From Chara braunii (lineage: Eukaryota > Streptophyta > Charophyceae > Charales > Characeae), in assembly GCA_003427395.1 (NCBI GenBank), contig BFEA01000303.1:138730-165700 (forward strand): a stretch of 26,971 nucleotides of DNA, in the 5' to 3' direction. A program made the position numbers and the translations under genes. Under the pieces are notes generated by a model that worked only from the letters and a program-made list of their open reading frames with translations, had not been told where the DNA came from and did no database searches. Shown in pieces: positions 25,996 to 26,971 of this stretch; within the stretch, counting starts at the first letter, position 1; each line of letters starts with the position of its first letter.

Positions 25996-26616
25996 TCAGC
26001 CCGGTGCGTCCCCCTCATGACGGTGAGCGGCGCTTCTCCCTTGCGCAGTCATGACCACCTCCTCCCCCGACAAATCCTCTGCTGCGGCTGTCCCTCCACC
26101 CTCCCCAGCCTCTGCTCGCCTGGCCTGCTCGTCCAGGAACCTCTCCACCTCATCCACAGGATCGAGCTCCTCTGCTTGCGACTGCGACGCTGCCGTCCTC
26201 CCCCTGCCACTGCCTCGCTGGACGTCCACAACTCGTCTATCCACAGTATCGTGCTCCCTCATGTAAGCCACGATACCGCGGTGATGTCGGTTATGGAACT
26301 CGTAATCCGTGTGGTTCCAAATGTCAACGAACACGTCCATCGTCGCCGCCGAGCACCTCTTCATCTGTGTGAAGTGGCGCTGTGCCTTGAACAAATTCCC
26401 CTGCCAGACATGCTTGCAATAATTACAGCGCAGCTTATAGTCCCCATGCCTCTTCTCCCATGTTCCCAACCTCTGACCCTGCATCACATGACGCCACACT
26501 CTCGACTTCCTGCGCAGCTTGTCCATGACGACGTCGCTCGCAGGAACGAAGTCATTGCCCCCTGAACCGCCGGCACCACCCGTCATTTCGGACGTTGACG
26601 TCCGCAACCCCTCCAA
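25996..26616 (-). pseudogene. BED-type zinc-finger N-terminus of the hAT transposase
   Basis: ATG at 26616 starts MEGLRTSTSEMTGG. C64-x2-C67-x13-H81-x6-C88 (KLRCNYCKHVWQ...RHFTQMKRC) with an upstream conserved Trp (GTWEKRHGDY) fits a BED finger, the DNA-binding module at the N-terminus of plant hAT transposases. Downstream it has basic and Glu-rich stretches (EELDPVDEVERFLDEQARRA). TGA at 25996-25998 ends it, and the catalytic part continues in the same frame at the next codon. It might be made as a short DNA-binding protein on its own. Confidence 0.7.
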
Positions 26617-26802
26617 ACACCCCCCCCCCTGGAAACTAGACCCCCGACCACGCAGCCGTGTGAAAACGCGGCCTCGTCAGCCCCCCGATGTCGTCTGGGG
26701 GAGCTGCCGCGGTCGTCGCCGGTCGCTCGCGTCGCCGAAAACGCACGTGCGCCGGATGCGCCCGCAGATGCCTGAGACACAACAACAAAAAACAAAATCC
26801 TG
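26617..26802. other. GC-rich upstream region of the hAT frame
   Basis: Region upstream of the ATG, CpG-rich, with a C9 run near 26620-26629. I recognise no TATA box or terminal inverted repeat here. Confidence 0.35.
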
Positions 26803-26833
<31 letters not shown>

Positions 26834-26848
26834 CAACCAATCAATCAA
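26803..26848. repeat. TCAA microsatellite
   Basis: About seven perfect TCAA units followed by interrupted CAATCAATCAA. Confidence 0.9.
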
Positions 26849-26849
26849 A

Positions 26850-26869
26850 TCAAGATCCTAGGATCTTGA
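26850..26869. repeat. 20-bp perfect palindrome
   Basis: TCAAGATCCTAGGATCTTGA is its own reverse complement. A partial second copy, ATCCTAGGATCTTGA, follows at about 26874-26888. Confidence 0.9.
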
Positions 26870-26889
26870 ACCAATCCTAGGATCTTGAT

Positions 26890-26901
26890 TTCTCTCTCTC
26901 T

Positions 26902-26944
<43 letters not shown>

Positions 26945-26971
26945 AAAAAAAAAAAAAAAAAAAAAAAAAAA
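26890..26971. repeat. TC, CA and poly(A) simple repeats at the window end
   Basis: TC run (about 26890-26902), then about 19 CA units (26904-26942), then a run of 28 A (26944-26971) reaching the last base. The window may end at a contig edge inside low-complexity sequence. Confidence 0.9.

Larger units (their letters stand above)
21664..26616 (-). mobile_element. hAT-superfamily transposase locus, one reading frame with three stops
   Basis: From ATG at 26616 the same frame stays open for about 1,650 codons, apart from TGA at 25996-25998, TAG at 22726-22728 and TGA at 22132-22134. No frameshift occurs in nearly 5 kb. Order: BED-type zinc finger, DUF659 catalytic region, hAT dimerisation region, then a long acidic/Pro-rich tail and a coiled coil. 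The locus is strongly GC-rich compared with both flanks. All three stops could come from C-to-T transitions at CG or CAG contexts, as expected of methylated silenced DNA. I found no convincing terminal inverted repeats or 8-bp target duplication, so element ends are unknown. Confidence 0.75.

Overview
The window looks like repeat-rich intergenic DNA from a large plant-type nuclear genome, perhaps a streptophyte alga or land plant. The grounds are two chromodomain-tailed Ty3/gypsy LTR retrotransposons, a plant-type BED/DUF659 hAT transposase, TTTAGGG telomere-like repeats, long minisatellites and N-filled assembly gaps. Charophyte is a guess that no search supports. I found no convincing host gene, tRNA, rRNA, CRISPR array or bacterial-type operon.

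Layout. 1-945: non-coding flank. About 879-7587: plus-strand Ty3/gypsy element 1, with gag (997-2403), pol in the -1 frame (2376-6284), a polypurine tract and a 1.29 kb LTR (6296-7587). 7588-10011: remains of a plus-strand relative of element 2. Its LTR/leader (7588-7902 and 9098 to about 9290) is split by a minus-oriented solo copy of element 1's LTR (7903-9097) and is followed by a decayed gag fragment. 10012-11600: non-coding DNA, degenerate tandem repeats with telomere-like units, and GACA/GGCA microsatellites. 11600-12741: non-coding, with stem-loops. 12779 to about 19060: minus-strand Ty3/gypsy element 2, in reverse order integrase, RNase H, a 180-N gap, RT-protease, gag and a promoter/leader region. 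19061-19548: GC-rich palindromic patch. 19549-21031: GGGCCC-rich minisatellite. 21032-21660: AT-rich decayed repeats. 21664-26616: minus-strand, GC-rich hAT transposase reading frame broken only by three in-frame stops. 26617-26971: simple repeats, ending in poly(A).

How parts relate. In each gypsy element a zinc-knuckle Gag ends in a stop and Pol continues in the -1 frame. In element 1 the overlap has a correctly phased GGGAAAC slippery heptamer followed by a potential H-type pseudoknot. The corresponding overlap in element 2 has GGAAAAC, one transition away. Gag/Pol ratio in this lineage was therefore probably set by -1 ribosomal frameshifting. All three transposon genes now carry stops, so the copies look inactive. 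Decay is mostly by substitution, with few indels, which suggests fairly recent inactivation.
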